From the NCBI RefSeq assembly GCF_028369105.1, contig NZ_JAQNDO010000001.1:4494501-4558500 (forward strand): 64,000 nt of DNA, given 5' to 3'. This document shows positions 21,501 to 29,933 of this stretch, one piece after another. This stretch comes from Polyangium mundeleinium. GTDB taxonomy: Bacteria > Myxococcota_A > Polyangia > Polyangiales > Polyangiaceae. Position 1 is the first letter of the stretch. Each line of letters starts with the position of its first letter. The notes below the pieces were generated by a model. It ran no database searches and had not been told where the DNA came from. It was given only the letters and a program-made list of their open reading frames with translations. A program made the position numbers and the translations under genes.

Positions 21501-21692
21501 ATGCGTCGCCTCCGCTCCGCCTCGCTGTTCGTCGCTGCGTGCGTTTGTTCTTCCGGCTGTGCGGAGAGCGCCTCGAATCCGAAGACATCACCCAGCGCGG
21601 AAAGCGCGCCTGCGGCCGCCTCCGCTTCCGCCTCCGCTTCCGCTTCCGATCCGGAATCTATTTGCTACCTACTACCTAGGCAGCAAACCTAA
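21501..21692 (+). pseudogene. 5-prime fragment of SGNH-hydrolase lipoprotein gene, split by an integrative element
   Basis: ATG 21501 begins MRRLRSASLFVAACVCSSGC, a signal peptide with lipobox. A Ser/Ala-rich linker (AAASASASASASD) follows. The host-derived part ends near 21634. The remaining 19 codons (reading ICYLLPRQQT at the end) belong to the inserted element. The missing catalytic domain lies at 32524-33193. Joining 21501-21634 to 32524-33193 gives a continuous 804-nt frame of 267 aa. The fragment alone could still yield a short exported peptide but no enzyme. Confidence 0.88.
21599..21670. other. predicted attL of the integrative element
   Basis: The 16-bp core CCGCTTCCGCCTCCGC (21622-21637) recurs exactly at 32511-32526. 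To its right the element arm GGAATCTATTTG (21653-21664) is the near-perfect inverse of the arm at attR, CAAACAGATTTC. The arms are equidistant (about 18 bp) from a deduced crossover at 21634/21635, as expected for a serine-integrase attP. The host tract is low-complexity Ser/Ala codons, so the core match alone would be weak; the arm symmetry is the stronger evidence. Confidence 0.75.
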
Positions 21693-21794
21693 TGATTCCG
21701 AACACTTGCGACACACTGAGAGCGACCTGCTGCCCGACCAAATAGGCTGATCACGCGTTCAGTAGTAGCGCAGTCCGATCGAGAGGTCTCGACC

Positions 21795-23648
21795 ATGGAA
21801 GCCAGGACCGGCATCATCCCGAGCATGGGCGGCAAGAGCAGCAAGGGCGGCAAGGGTAGCAAGGCGCGTGGAACGGCGAAGGATCGCGCGCACGTCAGCC
21901 CCCCGCGCGAGGTCTCCATCCTCGAAGCGGCGCCCGATGCGCCCGCGGTCGTGAACGCTGGACCCACGATCGCGGATCCTTCCGCGGTTAGGCGTGTCCT
22001 CACGGTCAACGGTCCTCACGCGGGGACGTCGCGAGTCCTCGCCTATCGGCGCGTCTCGACCATGGAGCAAATGCGATCGGGCACGTCGCTCGACGCGCAG
22101 GACGAGGAGATCCGGCGTTACTGTCAGTACGCCCGCCTCCCGGATCCGATTGACTTTGAAGAAACGGAATCGGGCGGCGTCGAGTCACAAGAGAAACGGG
22201 AGAACATCGCAGCCCTGCTAAAGGCCGTCCGCCCGGGGGATCTCGTGGTCGTGGCGAAGCTCGATCGGTTCTCTCGCGATATCGTTTTCACGATCTCCGC
22301 CGTGCGAGACATCATCAAGCGGGGGGCGCGCTTCCTGTCTCTCGCTGAACGGTTCGACGCCTCTACCCCCGAGGGGGAGACGCAAATGGCCCTGTGGGCG
22401 TCGATCGCACAGATGGAGCGGGCCCGCATTCGGGAGCGCACGGAAGGCAATCGAAAGCGGCTCCGGGCCCTCGGGAAATTCGTAGAGGGACAGCCCCCGT
22501 TCGGCTACGTGCGGGCCAAGGGCGCGGACCTGCACGACAAGCCGCGACGATTGGACATCGATCCGATCAAGGCGCCCATCGTCCGCGAAATGTTCGACAT
22601 GTGCCTCGCAGGCAAGAGCGCGCGAGACATCGCGCTCCATTGCCAAACGACCTATACAGGACTCGCGATGTTCCGGACCGTATGGATCCTGCAATTGCTC
22701 AAAAACCGAATGTACGCCGGCCAGATCGCGACCACGCCAGTCCGGCCGGACAAAAACCGGCAGTTGACGCAAAAGCCCGCCGAATGGGTCGACGCGCACG
22801 AACCGATCGTTTCCCTGCAAATGTGGCATGCGGCCCAGCACGCGCTAGCGGGACGGCGCTCCTATGGGCGCAAGCCTCGCACGGACACGATCACCTCGGA
22901 ATGGTTGATCCGAGGGCTCGCCCGTTGCTCCATTTGCGGATCGATGATCACGGCCAAGCCTGCAAGCGAGAAGAATAAGCACGCGGGATATTACGTGTGC
23001 CGGAAGCGCTACGCGCCCGAGTTGAAGAATGCCACGCGCGAGCGGTGCATGGGGGCGCCCTGGAATCGGCAGGATGAGATCGATCCGAAGATCGAAAGGC
23101 TCGCGGCGCGTCACTTCAAAGCGCTAGACGGCCATCTGTCGAAAGCCCCTCCGCCATCCCCCCACGCGCCGAACTTCAGGGTGCAGCGGGCCAAGCTCGT
23201 AACGGCGCGGAGCAATCTCGTTTCCATGGTCTCCTCGGGCCAGTGGGGGATGGACGTGATCCGGGGGGAAGCGGCGCGGATCGAGCGCGAGCTTGCCGCG
23301 ATCGATGCGGAGGAACGGGCGCTCTCCGCGGAAGCTTCGGCCGATACGGTCGAGAATCGAAAGGGCGCGCTTTCGTGGTTGCGCTCGATCGTGGCGCAGT
23401 GGGGGACCATGGCCGTCCCTGCTCGGCGCGCGGCGCTCGGCGCGATGCTCGACGGGATCAAGATCGGCCCCGAGGGGGTCGCAATCGAATGGAGCGACGC
23501 CGCGACGATGGCCGTCCGATACGCGGAGGGGCGCCTACCCGATCCCGCGACGCTCGATCATGCGAGCGACGATCCGCGCCGCCCTGCTCGCCCGATGCTT
23601 ACGGGACGCGCGGAGCACGTGCCGGCGCTTCCGCCTGGAGACGCCTAG
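21795..23648 (+). CDS. large serine recombinase (site-specific integrase)
   Basis: 617 aa. An extra N-terminal tail of about 75 residues precedes the resolvase catalytic domain: YRRVSTMEQ with the nucleophile Ser, SLDAQDEEIRRYC, and AKLDRFSRD. A helix with MERARIRERTEGNRKR follows. The Recombinase domain begins near PPFGYVRAKG, and a zinc ribbon is visible as ARCSICGSM...YYVCRKR...RCMG. A coiled-coil-like region (about residues 470-520) and C-terminal tail complete the large-serine-integrase architecture. It lies about 160 bp from attL, the usual position. It should integrate and excise the element, with excision normally needing a directionality factor that I did not identify. Confidence 0.93.
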   Translation: MEARTGIIPSMGGKSSKGGKGSKARGTAKDRAHVSPPREVSILEAAPDAPAVVNAGPTIADPSAVRRVLTVNGPHAGTSRVLAYRRVSTMEQMRSGTSLDAQDEEIRRYCQYARLPDPIDFEETESGGVESQEKRENIAALLKAVRPGDLVVVAKLDRFSRDIVFTISAVRDIIKRGARFLSLAERFDASTPEGETQMALWASIAQMERARIRERTEGNRKRLRALGKFVEGQPPFGYVRAKGADLHDKPRRLDIDPIKAPIVREMFDMCLAGKSARDIALHCQTTYTGLAMFRTVWILQLLKNRMYAGQIATTPVRPDKNRQLTQKPAEWVDAHEPIVSLQMWHAAQHALAGRRSYGRKPRTDTITSEWLIRGLARCSICGSMITAKPASEKNKHAGYYVCRKRYAPELKNATRERCMGAPWNRQDEIDPKIERLAARHFKALDGHLSKAPPPSPHAPNFRVQRAKLVTARSNLVSMVSSGQWGMDVIRGEAARIERELAAIDAEERALSAEASADTVENRKGALSWLRSIVAQWGTMAVPARRAALGAMLDGIKIGPEGVAIEWSDAATMAVRYAEGRLPDPATLDHASDDPRRPARPMLTGRAEHVPALPPGDA

Positions 23649-24113
23649 CAGCCGCCCTAGCGGGCGCTCGGCCGCGGGAGGGCTCGGGGGGCTATCCCCC
23701 GCGCCGGAACGCATGGCGCCCCCTTCCCGCGCCGTCTCGCTCCGCTCGGCGCGGCAGACCTCGCGAGGCTCGACTCGTGCTCGACGGCGCGGCCCTCGCG
23801 GCGCTCGGCGCGGCCCTGGGAAGCTCGGCGCGATCGTGCTCGACGGCGCAGCCCTCGCGGCGCCCTCGACGCTCGGCGCGGCCCTCGCGGCGATCGGCAC
23901 GTCGTGCTTGACGCTACTAATGGCGCAGCCCTCGCGGCGCTCTCGACGCCCTGTGCCATGAATGAACGCCGAATAGCTCGACGAACGCCACGCCTTGCCC
24001 TGCGCATCCACTTGGAAAATCCGACTGTGCCCTACGATACACGACGGGTCCTCCTGCCTTCATGCGAGAGGGCAAGCTTGCCCGTTCGACAGGCTTCATG
24101 ATATCTGAAATGT
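23649..24113. repeat. GC-rich modular repeat block 1
   Basis: From about 23755 to 23950 the DNA is built from recurring words: GTGCTCGACGGCGCAGCC, CTCGCGGCG, CTCTCGACG and CTCGGCGCG. Several frames are open throughout because the words lack stops, so open frames here are not evidence of genes. A near-palindrome GGGCAAGCTTGCCC sits at 24070-24083. The last 100 bp before the HNH gene are more A/T-rich and probably hold its promoter. Confidence 0.8.
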
Positions 24114-25097
24114 ATGGCCAACGACCCTAACGAGTTCACGCAAGCTACGAAAGATAAACTTGCGCAGCGCGCTGGACACAAATGCTCGAACCCGTGGTGT
24201 CCGCAGGCGACGAGTGGTCCACACTCCGATGATACCAAAGCTGTAAATGTAGGCGAAGCTGCGCATATTCGTGGGGCTCGCCCCGGCTCTGCGCGATACG
24301 ATCCAAGTATGACACCCGAGGAGCGTCGCGTCATCACGAATGGCATATGGCTGTGTAGAATCTGTGCCAAGCTTATTGACACGGATGTACCACGATACAG
24401 CGTGGATTTACTTTACAAGTGGAAGCGCGACCACGAAAATACCCAAGCTGTGGCGATCGGTGCAGACCCGAGTGTTCTTGCGGCACGCGAACGCATTCTC
24501 AGGATGTTCGCCACGGAGAGTCCATCGGCGATACAGCTGGCTGTTGACAAGCCCGAGTTTTGGGAGTTTCTTCTCACGATAGAACTTATTCGCGATAAAC
24601 TGGGTCCGCTGCGACGACGACTGCATGAAATTGAGGAGGGGCTGACTTATCGTCCGATCTTAGTGCTTGACCTTGCAGAGGCGCCCAAATGGCTCAGCAC
24701 TCAATTTGCCAATCTTCTCTCGCTCGTTGCAGTGCTTGGTGCGATAGTAACGCAAAAGATTCCTTTGGCATGGGGACCGCCGGGCATACCGGGCGATACA
24801 GAGGCGATACTACGCGCCACTACCCTGTTACGCGATGCCTGCGAGGGCATTCTTACGTGGGAGGAAGATGTTGCCAAAACCCAGTTCCCCGATGAAATAG
24901 ACGATTTCCGCCAGAGAATGCGTGGCTGGACCCACGGACTATTTGCAGAGATGGAGAAGATCCCGGAGATAATGTCGGGACCGATAAATCAACGATTGCC
25001 TGGCACTCACGCCATCGATCTCGTATTCAAGGCGCCCGACGGCATGGAGGCGTTTGGACAAGAATTCGTCCGGCGATACAGGGAACTGCAAGATTAG
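24114..25097 (+). CDS. HNH-domain protein, candidate defence effector
   Basis: 327 aa, ATG 24114. Residues of about 18-90 form an HNH/zinc-finger nuclease module: HKCSNPWC (C-x4-C), then GEAAHIRGARPGSARYDP with the catalytic-type His, TNGIWLCRICAKLID carrying the Asn and a second C-x2-C. The remaining 230 residues are helical (VLAARERILRMFATESP onward) without a recognised domain. HNH modules with the NGIWLC..C..LID signature fused to variable C-terminal regions are frequent in bacterial defence loci; assignment to defence here is inference from that and from its place beside a TIR-like gene in a mobile element. Codons are markedly A/T-richer than the chromosome. Confidence 0.75.
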   Translation: MANDPNEFTQATKDKLAQRAGHKCSNPWCPQATSGPHSDDTKAVNVGEAAHIRGARPGSARYDPSMTPEERRVITNGIWLCRICAKLIDTDVPRYSVDLLYKWKRDHENTQAVAIGADPSVLAARERILRMFATESPSAIQLAVDKPEFWEFLLTIELIRDKLGPLRRRLHEIEEGLTYRPILVLDLAEAPKWLSTQFANLLSLVAVLGAIVTQKIPLAWGPPGIPGDTEAILRATTLLRDACEGILTWEEDVAKTQFPDEIDDFRQRMRGWTHGLFAEMEKIPEIMSGPINQRLPGTHAIDLVFKAPDGMEAFGQEFVRRYRELQD

Positions 25098-25323
25098 ATT
25101 GGAGGTCACGGATGCCCTCAAGCGTGCTTGACGGCGCAGGGTGCTCGCGCGCCCCTGCTCGACGGCGCAGCCCTCGGGGTGTGCTCGACGCTCGGCGCGG
25201 TTGTGCTCTGCTCGATGGCGAACATTCTTCCGTGCTTGGCTACACTCGCCCGCTGTGCCACGCCACGCACAATGGGCAATGCTCGGCAATGTCGTGCTTT
25301 CATGCAGAGGACGTGGTTTAGTG
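25098..25323. repeat. modular repeat block 2 plus promoter region
   Basis: Positions 25120-25215 contain the same repeat words as block 1 (GTGCTTGACGGCGCAG, CTGCTCGACGGCGCAGCC, GTGCTCGACGCTCGGCGC). The remaining 100 bp upstream of the TIR-like gene are unique and less GC-rich. Thus the HNH gene is flanked by repeats on both sides. Confidence 0.75.
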
Positions 25324-26352
25324 ATGAGCAACGAGAGATCGCGGATTACGATATTCTGGTCCTGGCAGTTCGACGCCGAGCCGGCAGTAAACAAACATTT
25401 CATAGGTGACTGTCTCGAAAAAGCAGCAAAAATTGTCAGCAAGGAGAGTGCGATAATTATATCCGTGGACAGAGACACAAGCGGAGTCGGGGGGACGCCT
25501 GCGATCGCAGACACCATACTCGCAAAGATTCGCAGCTCCGATGTGTTCGTATGGGATGCCACATTCATGACACTGAAGCCCAAGCCTTCGCCCAACCCCA
25601 ACGTCCTTTTCGAACTGGGCTATGCCTTCGCGATACTCGGCGAGGGTCGACTTATCGGCGTAATGAATACGGCGGGAATTCCAGAGAAGACGCCGCTCCC
25701 ATTCGACCTAAATCATCGACGGTGGCCAATTCGATATGAGCTATGGCCATCGACGCCCAAGATCGCGGGCCGTCGTATCAGCAAGTGGAACCCGCCAAAG
25801 CAAGACAAAAAGGCGGTACAGAAAAAACTCGTGGCGGGCCTTGTAACGGCGCTTAAACAGGCGCTCAAGGAGCCAAAGGGTTTTGCCCTGCGTGCGGATG
25901 TCGACTTGGAAGCAGCAAAAGCTCTTTGGAAGAACATTGACTCTGCATATCTGCGCGACTGGCACGAGAGACAAGCTGCTGATCCAAAATGGGAAACACG
26001 CGAGAATATCGAGAAGTTCTCGACCTATGTGCGCATTTCCGAGCGGCCAGAAAATCGCTTCCAAAACGAGGAGCTTGCCCATCTGCATGAAGAATTTGTT
26101 GCGTCGCTAAATGCATATTTGGCGACATCGGCAAATGAAATGGTTAGTCACGCGACAAGGCAGGGCACATACCTCCTCATCACGAAAACGCGCCATGATT
26201 TGGACCACCACGCTTATAGTGCCAGTTATGGGCGTCAACTTGACATCATGCTCGTTGCGGTTAAGCGCGTTTGGTCGGCGTGGAATTCGTATGTCGCTCG
26301 GCTCAGATGTTCGTATCCGGAGGTTACGTCGAGTGACCATCAGCCGACATAA
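25324..26352 (+). CDS. TIR-like nucleotide-binding/NADase-type protein
   Basis: 342 aa, ATG 25324 (a GTG lies one codon upstream). The N-terminal 170 residues fit a TIR-like alpha/beta fold: strand 1 ITIFWSWQFD, VDRDTSGVGGTPAIADTIL, SSDVFVWDATFM, then NPNVLFELGYAFAI. The NPNVLFELG segment corresponds to the loop of TIR-like proteins (compare the predicted nucleotide-binding TIR-like family) that carries the catalytic Glu for NAD hydrolysis. Residues 190-342 are mostly helical and may be a sensor or oligomerisation region. I infer an abortive-infection type effector; no cyclic-nucleotide synthase or Thoeris partner is adjacent. Codon use is A/T-rich like the HNH gene. Confidence 0.75.
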   Translation: MSNERSRITIFWSWQFDAEPAVNKHFIGDCLEKAAKIVSKESAIIISVDRDTSGVGGTPAIADTILAKIRSSDVFVWDATFMTLKPKPSPNPNVLFELGYAFAILGEGRLIGVMNTAGIPEKTPLPFDLNHRRWPIRYELWPSTPKIAGRRISKWNPPKQDKKAVQKKLVAGLVTALKQALKEPKGFALRADVDLEAAKALWKNIDSAYLRDWHERQAADPKWETRENIEKFSTYVRISERPENRFQNEELAHLHEEFVASLNAYLATSANEMVSHATRQGTYLLITKTRHDLDHHAYSASYGRQLDIMLVAVKRVWSAWNSYVARLRCSYPEVTSSDHQPT

Positions 26353-26860
26353 AGACGAAGCCACGGCGCAGCCCTCGGGGCGCTCTCGACGCTCGGCGCG
26401 GTCGTGCTCGACGGGGCGCAGCCCTCGGGGCTGCTTAGGCTAAGTGGCCCGCCGAGTGTGCTAAGTGGGCCGGTTGTGTCACGACACACCGAGCAGATCA
26501 GCACACTGACATACGGTGCGACGCTCGGCGCGATCGTGCTCGACGGCGCAGCCCTCGGACGGCTCGTAAGGCAAGGCGCGGCTCGCATGCGAGCCGATCG
26601 CGTAGCCCTCGGGGCGTGCGCGACGGCGCAGCCCTCGCGCGCCGCTCGGCGCACGCAAGCCCCCGCGGGCGCTTCTGGCTTGTAGCCGTGGGGCTTGCGC
26701 CACAAGCCACTTGTGAGCGCAAGTTCACAAGCCCCTCGTGAGCCACGCGGAACGCTTCCCCTTGACGGGCGCTCCCTCGCGCCGCTCGGCGCAGCCCTCG
26801 GGGCGCTCGGCGCGGTCGTGCTCGACGGCGCAGCCATGGCCCGTCGACCGCCACGCAAAC
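26353..26860. repeat. modular repeat block 3 with hairpin islands
   Basis: Repeat words occupy about 26362-26440, 26515-26570, 26600-26655 and 26780-26840. Between them are non-repeat islands with inverted repeats, such as TGTGTCACGACACA near 26475 and GGCTTGTAGCC/GGCTTGCGCC...CAAGCC near 26680-26720. No gene is supported in this stretch. Confidence 0.75.
26579..26596. repeat. perfect 18-bp palindrome
   Basis: CGGCTCGCATGCGAGCCG is its own reverse complement. It sits between two repeat words in block 3. It could be a protein-binding site or a cruciform/hairpin. Confidence 0.8.
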
Positions 26861-27050
26861 ACCGTGTTTTGTAGGGGAACAATTCGTTCGTTGCTCGGCG
26901 GAGCTTGTTTTCACGGGGTTTGCGGACGTTCGTTTGTCCGCGATTCGTTTTGGTCTGAACCAAACGAATCCCCCCGAAATCCTTTCAACAAGTCTTATTT
27001 CGGGCACTTAGGCCACCAATTGGGCACATGAAAACCCGAACTAATCACAA
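26861..27050. other. A/T-richer hairpin island
   Basis: A non-repeat stretch with several inverted repeats. GCGGAC...GTCCGC flanks 26921-26940. GATTCGTTT...AAACGAATC with an inner GGT/ACC forms a stem at 26942-26970. CCCGAAAT...ATTTCGGG spans about 26975-27004. A protein is not convincing here. A structured RNA or a remnant of another mobile piece is possible. Confidence 0.6.
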
Positions 27051-28656
27051 GCCCCTTGATGGCGCAGCCCTCGGGACGATCGGCGTGGTCGTGCTCGACG
27101 GCGAAGCCCTCGCGGCGCTTGTCAAGGGGTACGTGCGAGGGGGCGCATGTTCCTTGTCACGTTGTCTCGGGGGGGCTTGTCTCGCGAGACACACGGCCCC
27201 GAGACATGCGTGACAACACAACGGCGCAGCCCGCGGGGCGCTCTCGACGCTCGGCGCGTCGTGCTCGACGGCGCAGCCCTCGCCGCGATCTCGACGCTCG
27301 GCGCAGCCCTCGCCGCGATCTCGACGCTCGGCGCGGCCCTCGCGGCGCTCGGTGCGTCGTGCTCGACGTCGCGGTCCTCGCGGCGCTCGGTGCGTCGTGC
27401 TCGACGTCGCAGCCCTCGCGGCGATCTCGACGCTCGGCGCAGCCCTCGCGGCGCTCGGCGCGTCGTGCTCGACGGCGCGGCCCCCGGGCGCTCTCGACGC
27501 TCGGCGCAATTGCGAGGCGCACGGCGCAGCCCTCGGGGCGCTCTCGACGCTCGGCGCGGTCGTGCTCGACGGCGCGCCCCTCGCGGCGATCGGCGTGGCG
27601 CTGGGAAGCTCGGCGCGGTCGTGCTCGACGGCGCAGCCCTCGCGGCGCTCGGCGCGGTCATGCTCGACGGCGCGGCCCTCGCGGCGCCCGCCCTGGGGCG
27701 GCCCTCGGGCCCGCGCGTGTATCTCTGCCAGAGATACGCGGCCCTCGATCCACGCAACCTCACGAGATCCATACAGAAGGTCCGGATCGGCGCGATGTTT
27801 TCCGGTGCGGAAAACGGGGGGACGGCGCAGCCCTCGGGGCGCGCTTGACGGTCGGCGCACGTGCTCGGCGCGGCGCAGCCCTCGGGGCGTGCTCGATGCT
27901 CGGCGCACGCGTTCCGCCTCCCATTGCCGAACGAATCGCGCGCTTGCAGCTCCGCGCGCGATCGACGGCGCAGCTCTCGCGGCGATCTCGATGCTCGGCG
28001 CGGCCCTCGCGACGATCGGCGCGTCGTGCTCGACGGCGCGGAAAACGGGGGACGGCGCAACGGTCGGCGTGAGTTATTACAGCCCCCCGGAGCGACTTAT
28101 TACAAGTAAGAACCCGTGCGCATCACGCGGCGCGGCGCAGTCCTCGGGCCGCTCGGCGCGACGCTTCGGCGCGCGGCGCAGCCCTTGGGGCGCTTGGCGT
28201 GGCGCGTGCTCGACGGCGCAGCCCTCGGGCCGCTCGGCGCGACGCTTCGGCGCGCGGCGCAGCCCTCGGGGCGCTCGGCGTGGCACGTGCTCGACGGCGC
28301 AGCCCTCGGGCCGCTTGGCGTTCGGCGCAGCCCTCGCGACGGTTCGTGTCATGGCACGAAATCGAACCTGGCACGAACTCCCGCCGCTCGGCGTTCGGCG
28401 CAGTCCTCGGGCCGCTCGGCGCGCGCTCGGCGTGGCGCGTGCTCGACGGCGCAGCGCTCGCGGCGCTCTCGACGCTCGGCGCAGCCCTCGGGGGCGCTCG
28501 GCGCGGTCGTGCTCGACGGCGCAGCCCTCGCGGCGCACTCAGCGCTCGGCGTGGTCGCTCGACGGCGACAGACCCGCGGATCGTACGGTGCAAAGGTTCG
28601 TCCGATCTTACCGCACCCCTTCCCGGCGTTCGACCGATCCTGTAGGATGCTCCCTC
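27051..28656. repeat. modular repeat block 4 (largest array)
   Basis: About 1.5 kb composed mainly of the words GGCGCAGCCCTCGSGGCG, CTCTCGACGCTCGGCGCG, ATCTCGACGCTCGGCG and GTCGTGCTCGAC, in variable order, 27055-27700, 27830-28060 and 28120-28590. Hairpin islands interrupt it: 27154-27216, GTATCTCT/AGAGATAC at 27719-27737, and TTCGTGTCATGGCACGAA near 28345. Variants with extra pieces (for example GCAATTGCGAGGCGCAC near 27505) link it to block 5, where the reverse complement of that word recurs. All reading frames through it lack meaningful proteins. Confidence 0.85.
27154..27216. repeat. three nested inverted repeats (63 bp)
   Basis: Outer arms TTGTCACG (27154-27161) and CGTGACAA (27209-27216). 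Middle arms TGTCTCGGGG (27163-27172) and CCCCGAGACA (27197-27206). Centre TGTCTCGCGAGACA (27178-27191), itself a perfect palindrome. Nested symmetry of this quality within a repeat-filled region is unlikely to be accidental. Confidence 0.85.
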
Positions 28657-29919
28657 GTGTCTCGCCCCTTCGCCCTGGCCGTTCTCCTCCTACTTTCGCT
28701 TTCGGCGCCCATTAAGGCGGCTGAACCCGAAAAAACCGCGCAGTCGAAACCCGACGAACCTAAACCCACGCGCGCCAGCCGGTATCGTAAGTTAAGCCCC
28801 GAGGAGGAGGAGCGGTTCAAGGCGCGCGTTGCGGCGGGAGATCGGGCCCTCGAAGCGCGGCGGTTAAATGAGGCTGCCGACAGATATACGGAAGCCCTAA
28901 CGATTAAGCACGATCCTCGCCTGTCCGGACGCCTTGGGCTCGTGCTTTCAATGTTTCTGCCAGACCCGCAAACCGATCTCACAATGGCATTTGCGTTGCA
29001 AGTTGCGGTATCCGAGGCGGCCGGGATATCGTCGGCGGAGCGTAGGCAATTCTTTGAGGCCTACGAACGCGTGCGCAAGCGTGTCTGTCGGGTCGATGTC
29101 ATGGTCAACGATGTTGACGCCATGGTATCGATCGGGGTCGACAGACGCGTCCGAAGCGAAGGCGCGTTTTGGACGTTCCTATCGCCTGGAAAGACAGACA
29201 TCTCCGCGACATTGACGGGCCGTAAAGACCTCAAACAGACCGCCGAGTGTGTCGACGGAAAGTCGATTTTCCTGCAATTCGAGTTTCCCGAGCCTGACGA
29301 GGGTCAGCCTCAAATCATAACCATCGAGAAGGAACCGAAGGAACGACGTGTAATTGTGCGCGAAGTTGTCCGGGCGCCGAATGCCGCGCGAGAGCCCTTG
29401 CCCCTGGAGGCAGAGGCGCCGCCTCGCTTCAATGTTGGCATCGGCCCTGTAATGGTGTTCGGCGCGGCCCCCTCTGCGTCCCTTGGCTTCTCCCTTGTGG
29501 GCCAGTATCGGCGCCAGAGCTTTTCAGTCATGGCCGTTGCAAAAGGCGCATGGTCGCTTGGTGATGTTGTCAACCGGCCGATCGACATATTCTCGGCTTC
29601 TGCCGTTGCTGGACCGTGCGCGCACTGGCAATGGTTCCAGGGGTGCGCCCTTGCAGGGGCAACAATCTTCGATCATCGGCTCGGGCCAACCTCTGTATAT
29701 GGATTGTATACAGACACCCATGTTGTTCCGACGTTGGGACTTGGTGTCGGCGCGACGTACGGCATTACAAGCACCGTGTCCGCGCGCATCTTCGCGGATG
29801 CCGCCGCGCTGACCCGAGACGTGGTGGTTGATATCGCTGCTCCGGGTGGCACAACTCCAATTTGGCAAACCAATCGTTTTCTGTTTTCCGTGTCGGCATC
29901 GTTAATGTTCGGTCGGTAG
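28657..29919 (+). CDS. exported protein with probable C-terminal beta-barrel/outer-membrane region
   Basis: 420 aa. I start at GTG 28657, just outside the repeat array, with an AGGA about 10 bp upstream; it gives a signal peptide (VSRPFALAVLLLLSLSAPIKAAE). A charged helical segment (KLSPEEEERFKARVAAGDRALEARR) resembles a TPR-type repeat. The last 130 residues (RFNVGIGPVMVFGAAPSASLGF to FSVSASLMFGR, ending in an aromatic-containing strand) look like outer-membrane beta strands. The frame is open far upstream only because the repeat array lacks stops. First gene of a four-gene cargo operon. Confidence 0.75.
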   Translation: MSRPFALAVLLLLSLSAPIKAAEPEKTAQSKPDEPKPTRASRYRKLSPEEEERFKARVAAGDRALEARRLNEAADRYTEALTIKHDPRLSGRLGLVLSMFLPDPQTDLTMAFALQVAVSEAAGISSAERRQFFEAYERVRKRVCRVDVMVNDVDAMVSIGVDRRVRSEGAFWTFLSPGKTDISATLTGRKDLKQTAECVDGKSIFLQFEFPEPDEGQPQIITIEKEPKERRVIVREVVRAPNAAREPLPLEAEAPPRFNVGIGPVMVFGAAPSASLGFSLVGQYRRQSFSVMAVAKGAWSLGDVVNRPIDIFSASAVAGPCAHWQWFQGCALAGATIFDHRLGPTSVYGLYTDTHVVPTLGLGVGATYGITSTVSARIFADAAALTRDVVVDIAAPGGTTPIWQTNRFLFSVSASLMFGR

Positions 29920-29933
29920 GAAGGACGCTCGTC

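Noticed and set aside
24114-26352. Known Thoeris or CBASS locus
   Set aside because: No ThsA-like sensor, no CD-NTase and no ubiquitin-like or HORMA partner are seen next to the TIR-like gene.
26340-28650. Long open frames on both strands as repeat-rich proteins
   Set aside because: The repeat words simply lack stop codons in most frames. The translations are Arg/Ala/Gly-rich in every frame, and lengths of words are not kept to multiples of three.
23649-28656. Retron or diversity-generating retroelement
   Set aside because: No reverse transcriptase motif (YxDD) is found in any frame, and the repeats do not form a template/variable pair with a target gene.
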